Assembly: GCA_021324295.1 (NCBI GenBank)
Contig: JAJPJJ010000094.1
Span: forward strand, 1 to 64,000
Direction: 5' to 3'
DNA: 64,000 nucleotides
Source of the DNA: Bacillota bacterium
GTDB taxonomy: Bacteria; Sysuimicrobiota; Sysuimicrobiia; Sysuimicrobiales; Segetimicrobiaceae
In this document: positions 34,705-42,998 of the stretch, in pieces
Layout: every line of letters begins with the position of its first letter
Position numbering within the stretch: the stretch's first letter is position 1
The notes under the pieces: model-generated
What the model saw: only the letters and a program-made list of their open reading frames with translations
Database searches by the model: none
Told to the model about the DNA's origin: nothing
Position numbers and translations under genes: made by a program

Positions 34705-36752
34705 GCGGACCGCTTCTTCGAGCCGAGAACCTGCGGGTCGGCTTCCCCGACGGCGGGACATGGGTGTACCCCGTCCGGGGCGTATCGTTCGAGATCGGGC
34801 CCGGGGAGATCGTCGGCCTCGTCGGCGAGTCGGGAAGCGGCAAGACGCTGACGGCGCTTTCGTGTTCCCGCCTCGTCGGGCCACCCGCGCGGGTCTCGGC
34901 GGACGCGCTCGGGCTCGGCGACGTGGACCTCTTGCGGGCGTCCGAGGAGACGCTCCGCGCCCTCCGCGGCAGGCGGATCGCGATGATCCCCCAAGACCCG
35001 CTGACGAGCCTTCACCCGTCCCTCACGATCGGCGCGCAGATCAACGACGCGCTGGCGGATCACGGCGTCCCGCGCGGCGAGCGTCGCCGCCGTGTGCTGG
35101 AGGTGATGGAGCGCGTCGGGCTCCCGGACCCGCCCGGTACCCTGCGGCGCTACCCGCACGAGCTCTCTGGTGGGACGCGCCAACGCGCCATCATCGGCTT
35201 GGCGCTGGCCAACGCGCCCTCACTGCTGATCGCGGATGAGCCCACGACAGCGTTGGATGCGATGATCCAAGCGCAGATCCTCCATCTGCTCGCCGATCTC
35301 CGCGCCTCGTGGCAGATGAGCATTCTCCTGATCTCGCACAACCTCGCCGTCGTCGCGGGCGTGTGCGACCGTCTGCTCGTCATGTACGCGGGCCGGATCG
35401 TCGAGTCCGGGCCGACGGCCCACGTTCTGGCCGAGCCGATGCACCCCTACACGCGGGCGCTGCTGGATGCCGTGCCGCGGCTCGAGAGCACCCGCCGTCC
35501 CCACGGTATCCCGGGGGCGCCACCCACTCCATGGAACCGCCCACCGGGGTGCGCCTACCACCCGCGGTGCGGCTACCGAGTGGAGCGATGCCAAGGGGAG
35601 GACCCTCCCGGTGCGCCGGTCCGTCCCGGCCGCCTGGCGGCCTGCTGGGTGAGCCAGGCACAGGGCGCGCTCCCCGTGATCGGAACGGTATCTCCACGAG
35701 GCGCCAGTGCCGAGCCTGCGCACCGATCTCCCGGGCCAACGGCGGATCCGCTGTTTGAGGTGACCGGAGTGACCCGGCATTTCACGGTAGGCCCAGCCTG
35801 GAAGCGGGAGGTCATCCATGCGCTGGACGACGTCAATCTTAGGGTGCACCGCGGGGAGTCCCTGGGCATCGTGGGCGAGTCGGGGTCGGGGAAGAGCACG
35901 CTAGTCCGTCTCCTGGCGCTGCTGGACCGGCCGACCCGAGGCCGGATCTCCTATGCCGGCGAGGATCTCGCGCAGCTGCGGGGTGCACGTCTCCTCCGGT
36001 TCCGGCGGCGCGTGCAGATCGTCTTCCAGGACCCATACTCGTCCCTGGATCCACGCTATACCGTGGCCGACACCATCCGCGAGGCGCTTGTGACCCATCG
36101 GATCTGCCCTCCCGGGGAAGAAGGCGCCCACATTCGCGAGGTGCTCGATAAGGTAGGGCTGTCCACCCACTTTGCCGGGCGCTACCCGCACGAGCTCTCC
36201 GGCGGCCAGCGCCAGCGTGTCTGCATCGCCCGCGCGCTCGCCGTGCGTCCCGAGGTTCTCCTCGCGGACGAGCCGGTGAGTGCCCTGGACGTGTCGATTC
36301 AGGCCCAGATCCTCGAGCTGTTCGAGCAACTGCGACGGCAGGAGCGCCTGACGCTCGTCGTCGTCGCGCACGATCTTGCGCTGATCCGCCAGGTCAGCGA
36401 CCGCGTCGTCACGCTCTATCTCGGCAAGGTTGTGGAGGAGGCGCGGGCCGACGTGTACGCCGTCCGTCCCCGACACCCGTACACGTTTGCCTTGAGCCGG
36501 TCTGTGCCGAGCGTGGATCGTGTGGGCGAGCTCCCGCCGGTCCTCGTGAGAGCCGAGCCGCCGTCGGCGGCGCGCCCTCCGGCGGGCTGCCGGTTCCACA
36601 CCCGCTGTTTCAACGCGCAGCCGCGGTGCAGTCGGGACGAGCCCCCTCTGGACGGCGATGACGGCCATCGATGCGCATGCTTCTACCCCGTGGCGGACGC
36701 GCAGTACGCATCGCTGGCGCCCCCGGCCGTCGATGCCCGGGCGGGCCGGTGA
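34701..36752 (+). CDS. fused double ATPase of peptide-type ABC importer (DppD-DppF fusion)
   Basis: A 683-residue chain with two complete ATPase units, normally two separate proteins. Unit 1: Walker A GESGSGKT at 42-49, signature ELSGGTRQRAIIGLAL, Walker B LLIADEPTTALD. Unit 2: Walker A GESGSGKS around 391-399, signature ELSGGQRQRVCIARAL, Walker B VLLADEPVSALD. Each unit ends with the oligopeptide-transporter C-terminal domain, with cysteine-rich segments (CAYHPRCGYRVERC; CRFHTRCFNAQPRC) that in this family can hold an iron-sulfur cluster. In unit 1 the signature has Thr where Gln is usual. ATG at 34701 overlaps the permease stop. It may also serve the ATPase-less importer at 3235-6882. Confidence 0.93.
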   Translation: MSGPLLRAENLRVGFPDGGTWVYPVRGVSFEIGPGEIVGLVGESGSGKTLTALSCSRLVGPPARVSADALGLGDVDLLRASEETLRALRGRRIAMIPQDPLTSLHPSLTIGAQINDALADHGVPRGERRRRVLEVMERVGLPDPPGTLRRYPHELSGGTRQRAIIGLALANAPSLLIADEPTTALDAMIQAQILHLLADLRASWQMSILLISHNLAVVAGVCDRLLVMYAGRIVESGPTAHVLAEPMHPYTRALLDAVPRLESTRRPHGIPGAPPTPWNRPPGCAYHPRCGYRVERCQGEDPPGAPVRPGRLAACWVSQAQGALPVIGTVSPRGASAEPAHRSPGPTADPLFEVTGVTRHFTVGPAWKREVIHALDDVNLRVHRGESLGIVGESGSGKSTLVRLLALLDRPTRGRISYAGEDLAQLRGARLLRFRRRVQIVFQDPYSSLDPRYTVADTIREALVTHRICPPGEEGAHIREVLDKVGLSTHFAGRYPHELSGGQRQRVCIARALAVRPEVLLADEPVSALDVSIQAQILELFEQLRRQERLTLVVVAHDLALIRQVSDRVVTLYLGKVVEEARADVYAVRPRHPYTFALSRSVPSVDRVGELPPVLVRAEPPSAARPPAGCRFHTRCFNAQPRCSRDEPPLDGDDGHRCACFYPVADAQYASLAPPAVDARAGR

Positions 36753-36829
36753 GCGCCGGCCACTCGACCCCGACGCAGGCGGCCGCTCGATGGCAGCTGA
36801 CGGACCGAGGGCAGTGGAGGTGAAGAGGC

Positions 36830-37717
36830 GTGTGCACGCTGCTGGGGCGGGTGCTGGGGCCGGCGTGGGTTATTGCCAGCTCCAGCGATGATCCGTACGT
36901 CGTGTCAAACCAGTTGGTCTGCGCCGCGCGCGCGCCATACTCGTACATCGGTGTTCGAGTGCTGGCCGCGGATCCGGGTTCCCCAGTGCCGTGGAACCAC
37001 ATGCTCACCCGGGGGATCAACGCCGCGGGCCTCGCCTATACGTACGCGTACGTGCACGAGCCAGGGAACGAGCATGCCCCGGAGCAGCGGTGGCCCGAGG
37101 CCATGCTCGCCCAGTGCGAGAGCGTCGAGGATGCCATCGCGGTCATCCGGCGCCACCTTGGGGCCGTCCTCTCGGGCAACTACCTCCTGGCCGATGCGGC
37201 CGGGGACGCGGCGGCGCTGGAGGTGAGCCGCACGGCGCTGCGCGTCACCCGCGACCCCGGCGGCACGCTTGTGTGCACGAACGTCTGGCCGACCCTCGAG
37301 ATGGCGGTATCGGACCGGTGGGGAGCCGAGACGGCCCGCGATCGGTCCGCACGGGTGGGCTGCCTTCTCGCCGAGGGTCCGTTCGATCTCCCTGCGATCT
37401 TTCACGCGATGCGCGATCACAGCGACGGCGGAGGCGATGCCGAGCGTCCCTACGGCGTTTCCATCTGCAACCACGGCCGGCGAGAAGGCACCATTTCGGG
37501 CGAGGTGCTCGACCCGCGGCACCGCGAGTTGTGGTGGACGTACGGGTGGCCCTGTGGCGAGCCGCGAGGGTACGAGGCCCCCAGCCGGGCGCCATGGGGG
37601 CGGTACCTCGCGTTTGGCGCCGATCGGGTGCGCGGCGACGGTCCCGTGACGACCCTGGACGGCCACCTCACCTCGTTCGGCGTTCGCCTCCTCAGCCGCG
37701 CGGAGGACCGCGCGTAG
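36830..37717 (+). CDS. N-terminal nucleophile (Ntn) hydrolase, C45/C69-like
   Basis: A 295-residue protein that begins Met-Cys-Thr, so Cys2 would become the N-terminal nucleophile after Met removal, as in acyl-CoA:6-aminopenicillanate acyltransferases, choloylglycine hydrolases and C69 dipeptidases. Other family-like parts are the NQLVCAAR and GNYLLADAAGDAAALEVS segments and TNVWPT near the middle. GTG at 36830 has GGAGGTGA six bases upstream, which supports this exact start and the exposed Cys. It would cleave a linear amide or peptide bond. It lies 77 bases after a peptide-type importer, so it may hydrolyse the imported amide in the cytoplasm. Family subclass is tentative. Confidence 0.75.
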   Translation: MCTLLGRVLGPAWVIASSSDDPYVVSNQLVCAARAPYSYIGVRVLAADPGSPVPWNHMLTRGINAAGLAYTYAYVHEPGNEHAPEQRWPEAMLAQCESVEDAIAVIRRHLGAVLSGNYLLADAAGDAAALEVSRTALRVTRDPGGTLVCTNVWPTLEMAVSDRWGAETARDRSARVGCLLAEGPFDLPAIFHAMRDHSDGGGDAERPYGVSICNHGRREGTISGEVLDPRHRELWWTYGWPCGEPRGYEAPSRAPWGRYLAFGADRVRGDGPVTTLDGHLTSFGVRLLSRAEDRA

Positions 37718-37719
37718 GC

Positions 37720-39174
37720 ATGGAACCGTTCGATGTGCTGATCGTGGGCGCCGGCGTCGTGGGGTGCGCGCTCGCCCGGGAGCTCGCGCGGTACCGGTTA
37801 CGCGTCGGCGTCGTCGACCGCGAGGCGGACGTGGCCGAGGGGACGAGCAAGGCGAACAGTGCCATCGTGCACACGGGATTCGACGCGAAGCCCGGGTCGC
37901 TCGAATCGCGGCTCGTCCGCCGCGGTCACGCGCTATGGACCGAGCTGGCACCGGCACTGCACGTGACGCTCGAGCGTCCCGGCGCGCTGGTGGTCGCCGT
38001 GAGCGATGACCAGCTCGCAGCGCTGGAAGCGCTCCGCGACAACGGCCGGAGGAATGGGGTCACCGATCTCCGCGTCTTGTCCAGGGAGGAGGTGCTGCGG
38101 CGCGAGCCAGCGTTGACCTGCGACGTGCGGGGCGGCCTGGACGTCCCCGGGGAGAGCATCATCGACCCGTTTGCCGCGGTCATCGCCCAGGCGGAGAACG
38201 CCGCGGCCGCCGGCGTGGAGTTTTTCCTCGGTGAACCGGTGCAGGAGCTCCGGGCCCAGCCGGATCGGTACTGCGCCGTGACTCCCCGGCAAACGCTCGA
38301 AGCGCGGTGGCTCGTCGATGCGGCGGGACTGTGGAGCGACGAGATCGCCGGCCTCGCGGGATGGCGGGAGGTCCGCGTGACGCCGCGCAAGGGCGAATTC
38401 GTTGTGTTCGACAAGCCGGCCCGCCGCCTCGTCCACCACATCCTCTTGCCGGTGCCCACGAAGATCAGCAAAGGCATCCTGATCGCGCCCACAGTGTTTG
38501 GCAACCTACTCCTGGGCCCCACGGCGGTCGACGGCACAGACAAGACCGATCTGAGTCTAACGGCCGACGGGTTCAGCACCCTCTTGCGCGCCGGCCGGCG
38601 GTTCCTCCCGGCGCTTCAACATGAGGCCATCGTCGCAACGTACGTCGGGCTGCGCGCTGTCGGGGCCGGCAGCGACTACGGTATCGAAGTCGATGGCGCC
38701 CGGCGCCTTGTGGTGATTTCCGGGATCCGGTCCACAGGCCTGACGGCCTCCCCGGCCATCGCGGAAGAGGTGGTGACGCGCTTGCGAGATGCGGGGCTGG
38801 TCTTGCGGCCCAACCCCGGCTATCGTCCCGATCGGCCCGCTCCGGCGTGGCGGCCCGGCCACCCCCGGCCCTGCGCGGATCCGGATCGCGTGGCTCGCGC
38901 ACCCGCGTACGGCCGCGTCGTCTGTCTGTGTGAGAGCGTCAGCGAAGGCGAAATCCTCGATGCGATGCGGTCCCCGCTGCCCGCACGGACGCTCGATGGT
39001 ATCAAGAAGCGGACCTGGGCGATGGCCGGCCGATGCCAGGCGTACTACTGTACAGCGGACCTTCTGGTGCTCCTCGCGCGTCAGCGGGGGGTGCCGCTGG
39101 CTTCGATCACGAAGCGCGGCGTCGGATCGGAGCTCACAACAGGCCCGACGCGCACCGCCGGTGGGACGCGCTGA
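37720..39174 (+). CDS. glycerol-3-phosphate dehydrogenase-like flavoprotein with BFD-type [2Fe-2S] domain
   Basis: A 484-residue FAD enzyme of the GlpA/L-2-hydroxyglutarate oxidase group. FAD motif GAGVVG at 10-15, then EGTSKANSAIVHTGFDAKPGS, which is typical of anaerobic-type glycerol-3-phosphate dehydrogenases. After the DAO domain (to about 365) comes a bacterioferritin-associated-ferredoxin-like domain with Cys402, Cys404, Cys439 and Cys444, a CxC...CxxxxC pattern for one [2Fe-2S] cluster. ATG at 37720 begins the Rossmann fold, just after the Ntn hydrolase stop. The stop shares one base with the next start. Together with its partner it should pass electrons from a 2-hydroxy or glycerol-phosphate-like substrate to an acceptor. 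Confidence 0.88.
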   Translation: MEPFDVLIVGAGVVGCALARELARYRLRVGVVDREADVAEGTSKANSAIVHTGFDAKPGSLESRLVRRGHALWTELAPALHVTLERPGALVVAVSDDQLAALEALRDNGRRNGVTDLRVLSREEVLRREPALTCDVRGGLDVPGESIIDPFAAVIAQAENAAAAGVEFFLGEPVQELRAQPDRYCAVTPRQTLEARWLVDAAGLWSDEIAGLAGWREVRVTPRKGEFVVFDKPARRLVHHILLPVPTKISKGILIAPTVFGNLLLGPTAVDGTDKTDLSLTADGFSTLLRAGRRFLPALQHEAIVATYVGLRAVGAGSDYGIEVDGARRLVVISGIRSTGLTASPAIAEEVVTRLRDAGLVLRPNPGYRPDRPAPAWRPGHPRPCADPDRVARAPAYGRVVCLCESVSEGEILDAMRSPLPARTLDGIKKRTWAMAGRCQAYYCTADLLVLLARQRGVPLASITKRGVGSELTTGPTRTAGGTR

Positions 39175-40511
39175 TGCCTGCGCCGGTCCAAGACGTCGCC
39201 GCGGTCATCGTGGGGGCTGGCCCAGCAGGGCTCGGGGCGGCGGCGCGGCTCGCCCGGTGCGGGCTCGGCCCGATCGTCGTGCTCGATCGGGAAGCGCAAC
39301 CGGGGGGTCTGCCGGCGCAGAGCGAGCACCACGGGTTTGGCCTGCGGCGCTACAAGAGACCGTTGCGGGGGTTCGATTATGCCGCGCGCCTCGCGTCGGC
39401 GGCGACCAGGGCCGGCGTCGACGTGCGGCTCCAGACCACAGTCCTGCGGGTGACCCCCGACCGAACGGTCCTAACGACGAGTGCCGGCGGTGTCCTGGGA
39501 TACCGTGCCCGGGTCGTCATCCTGGCGACCGGCTGCCGCGAAGCGCCGCGGCCGCTGCGGTCGGCCGCGGGCACGCGTCCGGCAGGTATCTACAATACGG
39601 CGGTGGTGCACCGTCTGCTGGGCCTGCTCCACGAGCGGCCCGGTCGGCGCGCGGTGGTGGTAGGATCGGAGGACGTGGGGCTGATGGCCGTGCGGCTGCT
39701 GGAGCGGAGCGGCACGCGTGTCGCCGCGGTGATCGAAGAGCTGCCGTATCTGCTCGGCTACCGCGTCAACCTGCTGTACTCGGTGATACCGTTTCGCGTG
39801 CCGGTTCTGCTGGGACACGCCGTCGTGGGGATCGTGGGGCACCGGCGGGTCGAGGGCGTGGACGTCCGCGCGCTCTCGACCGGCCAGGTCACGCGCATCC
39901 CCTGCGATACGGTCGTCTTCTCCGGACGCTTTCTCCCGGAAAGCGGGCTCGCCCGCGAGGCCGAGGTCGCCCTGGACCCGCGCACCGGGGGCCCCATCGT
40001 GGATCAGCACTACCGCACCTCCATCCCCGGAATCTTTGCGTGCGGCAACGTGCTTCACGGCGCCGAATCGTCGGACACCGCGTTCGACGAGGGCGTGCGG
40101 TGTGGCGAGGCCGCGGCGGCGTATGCGGCCGGCCGCCTCGCCGACGTGGAGAGCGTTTGGTGCGAGGGCTGCGGCCACGTCGCCGCCATCGTCCCGCAGC
40201 GTCTGACACCCGGCGCCAGGGGGATAGTACGCCTGCTTGTTCGCCCCGATGCGCCCCTCGCAGGCGTGACGATCTCCGCCCGGTGCGATGGGAAGCGCAT
40301 AGGCGGGGCGTGGCGGCCCTGGGCCATGCCCCATCGGGCTTCGACCGTGTTGCTGCGGCTGCCGCTGGTGCCGCGCGGCGGCCGCCTGCAGATCGATATG
40401 CGAGGCCACATCCGAGGGCCGCGTTACGCGTCCGCCGCGCCCTTCGACGCGCTGCCCCCGCAACGGTCGGGAGCCTTCCAGGCGGCGCAGACCGCCGGGG
40501 ACGGAGGATAG
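39174..40511 (+). CDS. FAD/NAD(P)-dependent oxidoreductase, partner of the GlpA-like protein
   Basis: A 445-residue pyridine-nucleotide-disulfide-type flavoprotein. FAD motif GAGPAG at residues 14-19; NAD motif GSEDVG at 164-169, where related proteins next to GlpA have GSGDIG. Relatives include opine oxidase and HCN synthase subunits and the NAD(P)/FAD protein paired with GlpA and GlpK in many anaerobes. The C-terminal 110 residues, from about 328 (VWCEGCGHVAAIVPQR), are rich in Arg and beta-branched residues and match nothing I recognise. ATG at 39174 shares its A with the upstream stop (TGATG). No separate DUF1667 gene, the usual third partner, is present. Confidence 0.83.
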   Translation: MPAPVQDVAAVIVGAGPAGLGAAARLARCGLGPIVVLDREAQPGGLPAQSEHHGFGLRRYKRPLRGFDYAARLASAATRAGVDVRLQTTVLRVTPDRTVLTTSAGGVLGYRARVVILATGCREAPRPLRSAAGTRPAGIYNTAVVHRLLGLLHERPGRRAVVVGSEDVGLMAVRLLERSGTRVAAVIEELPYLLGYRVNLLYSVIPFRVPVLLGHAVVGIVGHRRVEGVDVRALSTGQVTRIPCDTVVFSGRFLPESGLAREAEVALDPRTGGPIVDQHYRTSIPGIFACGNVLHGAESSDTAFDEGVRCGEAAAAYAAGRLADVESVWCEGCGHVAAIVPQRLTPGARGIVRLLVRPDAPLAGVTISARCDGKRIGGAWRPWAMPHRASTVLLRLPLVPRGGRLQIDMRGHIRGPRYASAAPFDALPPQRSGAFQAAQTAGDGG

Positions 40512-40515
40512 GCCC

Positions 40516-42066
40516 ATGCCGGTCCTCATCGGAGTCGATCACGGCACGACCCGGACAAAGGCCCTGGCGTTCAGCGAATCGCTTGTGCTGCTGGGCGAGG
40601 GGACGGTACCCCTCAGCCAGTCGTACCCCCGCCCAGGATGGGTGGAGCAGGACCCCCGCGAGGTCCTGACGGTCACTCGGCAGGCGGTCCAGGCGTGCAT
40701 GCGCCAGGCCGGCCTCGCTGGGGCCGATATCGCCGGCCTCGGTCTCGCGAACCAGGGCGAGACCGTGATCGTGTGGGACCGCAGGACCGGAGCCCCGGTA
40801 TACCCGGCCATCAGCTGGCAGGACAGGAGGACCGCGGACCTGTGCCGTGCCCTGGCCGCAACGGGCTGCGAGGAGGAGGTCCGCAGGCGTACGGGCCTGC
40901 GGCTCGATTCGTACTTCTCGGCGCCGAAGATCCGGTGGATCCTCGACCATGTGGACAGCGGCCAAGCCCGGGCCGAGCGTGGCGAGCTCCTGGCGGGCAC
41001 GACCGACACGTGGCTTCTATGGAACCTCTCCAGGGGCGACCTGTACGCGACGGACGCTTCGACAGCGTCCCGGACGCTGCTGTTCAACATTCACGCGCTC
41101 GACTGGGATCCCACGCTGCTCGACCTGTTTCGCATCCCCCGGCAGATGCTCCCGACGGTGTCGCTCTCGGCTGGCCTCACCGGCTATCTGGCACCGGAGG
41201 CGTTCGAGGTCGGGCGGCCCGTGCCGGTGCTCGGCCTCGCCGTCGATCAACAGGCTGCGCTGTTTGGGCACGGGTGCCACCGTGCCGGGATGAGCAAGGT
41301 CACCTACGGGACGGGCGCGTTCGCCCTCATGCACACGGGCGCCGCCCCCACCACATCCCGCCGGGGCCTCCTGACAACGGTCGCGTGGAGGCGCTCGGAC
41401 ACCGCGGAGTACGCGATCGACGGCGGGGTGTTTGCCGCGGGCGCGGTCTTCGAGTGGATGAGTCAGCGTCTCGGGCTGTTCGAGACCCCGGAAGCCTCGG
41501 AGGCGATCGCGGCGTCCGTGGTGGACAGCGGAGGCGTGGTGGTGGTTCCGGCGCTGGCCGGTCTCGCGGCGCCGTACTGGGACCTGGACGCGCGCGCAGC
41601 CGTGCTCGGGCTGACGCTCGCGACGACGCGGGGCCACGTTGTCCGTGCGGCGTTCGAGGGGATCGCGATGCGCGTCGCCGAGATACTGGACGCCATGGCG
41701 CAGGACGCCGGCGCACGGCTCTCATGCGTACGCGCCGACGGCGGTCTCTCGCGGAACGCCGCGCTGATGCAGACTCAGGCGGATGTCCTGGGGATTCCCG
41801 TCGAGGTGGCCGCCATCCCCCCCGCTGCGGCTGTGGGGGCGGCCGGCCTGGCGGGACTCGGGATCGGATGGTGGACGCCGGGAACGATCGAGGCGGCGTG
41901 GCGAGCCGGAGCTCGGTTCGAGCCCCGGCTCTCGCCCGCCGAGCGCCACGAGCGCGCCGAGCGGTGGCGTCGTGCGGTCGGCTACGTCCGAGACTGGAGC
42001 GCGCGGGGCGGGCCGGACCGGCCGCTCGGCCGGGACGCACCGGGTGCCGAGATTGCCGAGATGTAG
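40516..42066 (+). CDS. FGGY-family kinase, glycerol-kinase-like
   Basis: A 516-residue sugar/polyol kinase. The phosphate motif is GVDHGTTRTK at 6-15. Against glycerol kinase, Tyr133 (LDSYFSAPKIRWILD) and Asp244 (AVDQQAALFG) are kept, but the NQRET motif reads NQGET at 79-83, so the glycerol-contacting Arg is Gly. That suggests a relative of glycerol kinase with a different or looser substrate. ATG at 40516 follows the upstream stop by four bases with GGAGG nearby. The cluster logic is phosphorylate with this kinase, then oxidise with the GlpA-like pair. Confidence 0.88.
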   Translation: MPVLIGVDHGTTRTKALAFSESLVLLGEGTVPLSQSYPRPGWVEQDPREVLTVTRQAVQACMRQAGLAGADIAGLGLANQGETVIVWDRRTGAPVYPAISWQDRRTADLCRALAATGCEEEVRRRTGLRLDSYFSAPKIRWILDHVDSGQARAERGELLAGTTDTWLLWNLSRGDLYATDASTASRTLLFNIHALDWDPTLLDLFRIPRQMLPTVSLSAGLTGYLAPEAFEVGRPVPVLGLAVDQQAALFGHGCHRAGMSKVTYGTGAFALMHTGAAPTTSRRGLLTTVAWRRSDTAEYAIDGGVFAAGAVFEWMSQRLGLFETPEASEAIAASVVDSGGVVVVPALAGLAAPYWDLDARAAVLGLTLATTRGHVVRAAFEGIAMRVAEILDAMAQDAGARLSCVRADGGLSRNAALMQTQADVLGIPVEVAAIPPAAAVGAAGLAGLGIGWWTPGTIEAAWRAGARFEPRLSPAERHERAERWRRAVGYVRDWSARGGPDRPLGRDAPGAEIAEM

Positions 42067-42105
42067 GTACGATGTCCGGCCGGCAGGGCAGTCGGGCCGG
42101 TTCCG

Positions 42106-42135
42106 GGTCCGCCTGCGATGGAAGCCCGGCGGACC
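42106..42135. terminator. stem-loop between kinase and GntR gene
   Basis: GGTCCGCC (42106-42113) and GGCGGACC (42128-42135) form a perfect 8-bp stem with a 14-base loop, 40 bases after the kinase stop and 22 before the regulator start. There is no T-tract. It may end the upstream transcript or be a leader structure of the regulator. Confidence 0.35.
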
Positions 42136-42156
42136 GGGTCTGAGAGGTGAATTGGG

Positions 42157-42888
42157 ATGCGGCCCGCGACGTCGCTGCCGATCTACGTCCAGATCCGTGA
42201 CGCGCTGATCGAGCGTATTCAATCCGGGGAACTGAAACCGGGAATGCGAATTCCATCGGAGCGCGAACTCGTCGCAGAATACCGGGTCAGCCGGATGACC
42301 GTCCGGCAGGCCCTGACCGATCTCGTCAACCGGGGGCTGGCTGAACGGATTCGGGGTAACGGAACCTACGTCGCAGAACCGAAGGTTGAACAGGTCCTGA
42401 ATCCATTGGTCAGCTTCACCGAGCAGATGGCGCGGCGGGGCATCGTGCCGGGTGCCCGCGTTCTGGAGACCCAGGTCATGGCCGCCCACGGGCGGCTCGC
42501 CGACGCGCTGGGGCTGCGCATCGGCGAACGGCTCTACAGGATTGTCCGAGTCCGAACCGGTAACAACCTCCCCTTGGCGCTCGAGACGTCCCACTTCCCG
42601 TATGAGTTGTGCCGCGGCATCGAACGGTTTGATCTCGAGCGCCGGTCCATCTACCGGATCCTGGATGAGGAGTATGGAATCCGCCTGGCGCGGGCTATCG
42701 AGTCGATCGAGCCGACGGTGGCGAACGAGTTCGAGGCCGAGGTGCTCGACGTGTCAGTCGGCGCTCCGCTGCTGCTGCTGGAGCGCACCGCGTATACAAG
42801 CACGGGAACCCCGGTGGAATTTGCCAAGGATCTCTACCGCGGGGATCGAACCCGCTTCGTGACGGAAGGGCGAATCCCATCGCCGTAG
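42157..42888 (+). CDS. GntR family regulator, UTRA domain (HutC subfamily)
   Basis: A 243-residue transcription factor. The winged helix covers about 6-75 (PIYVQIRDALIERIQSGEL, SRMTVRQALTDLVNRGLAERI), and the UTRA ligand domain about 95-235 (RLYRIVRVRTGNNLPLALE, YTSTGTPVEFAKDLYRGDR). UTRA proteins sense sugars, amino acids, histidine derivatives or phosphonates. ATG at 42157 fits the family start. It sits in front of the polyamine-type importer operon and most likely represses it; a palindrome lies at 42896-42909, just after its stop. Confidence 0.93.
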   Translation: MRPATSLPIYVQIRDALIERIQSGELKPGMRIPSERELVAEYRVSRMTVRQALTDLVNRGLAERIRGNGTYVAEPKVEQVLNPLVSFTEQMARRGIVPGARVLETQVMAAHGRLADALGLRIGERLYRIVRVRTGNNLPLALETSHFPYELCRGIERFDLERRSIYRILDEEYGIRLARAIESIEPTVANEFEAEVLDVSVGAPLLLLERTAYTSTGTPVEFAKDLYRGDRTRFVTEGRIPSP

Positions 42889-42895
42889 CACGGGT

Positions 42896-42909
42896 ACCGC
42901 AAGTGCGGT
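42896..42909. promoter_or_regulatory. palindrome ahead of the polyamine-type operon, candidate operator
   Basis: ACCGCA-AG-TGCGGT is a perfect inverted repeat eight bases after the GntR/UTRA stop and about 90 bases before the permease start. Size and location suit the binding site of the adjacent regulator. It also covers an alternative GTG start of the permease at 42903, which makes that start less likely. Confidence 0.5.
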
Positions 42910-42998
42910 GTCGGCAGGTAAGGGTGGTCGGCGCGGCCAATGTAGTCATCGCGCTGATCCACACCGTCTGCGGGGTGGGAGCCGCCGGGTCGGAGTGC

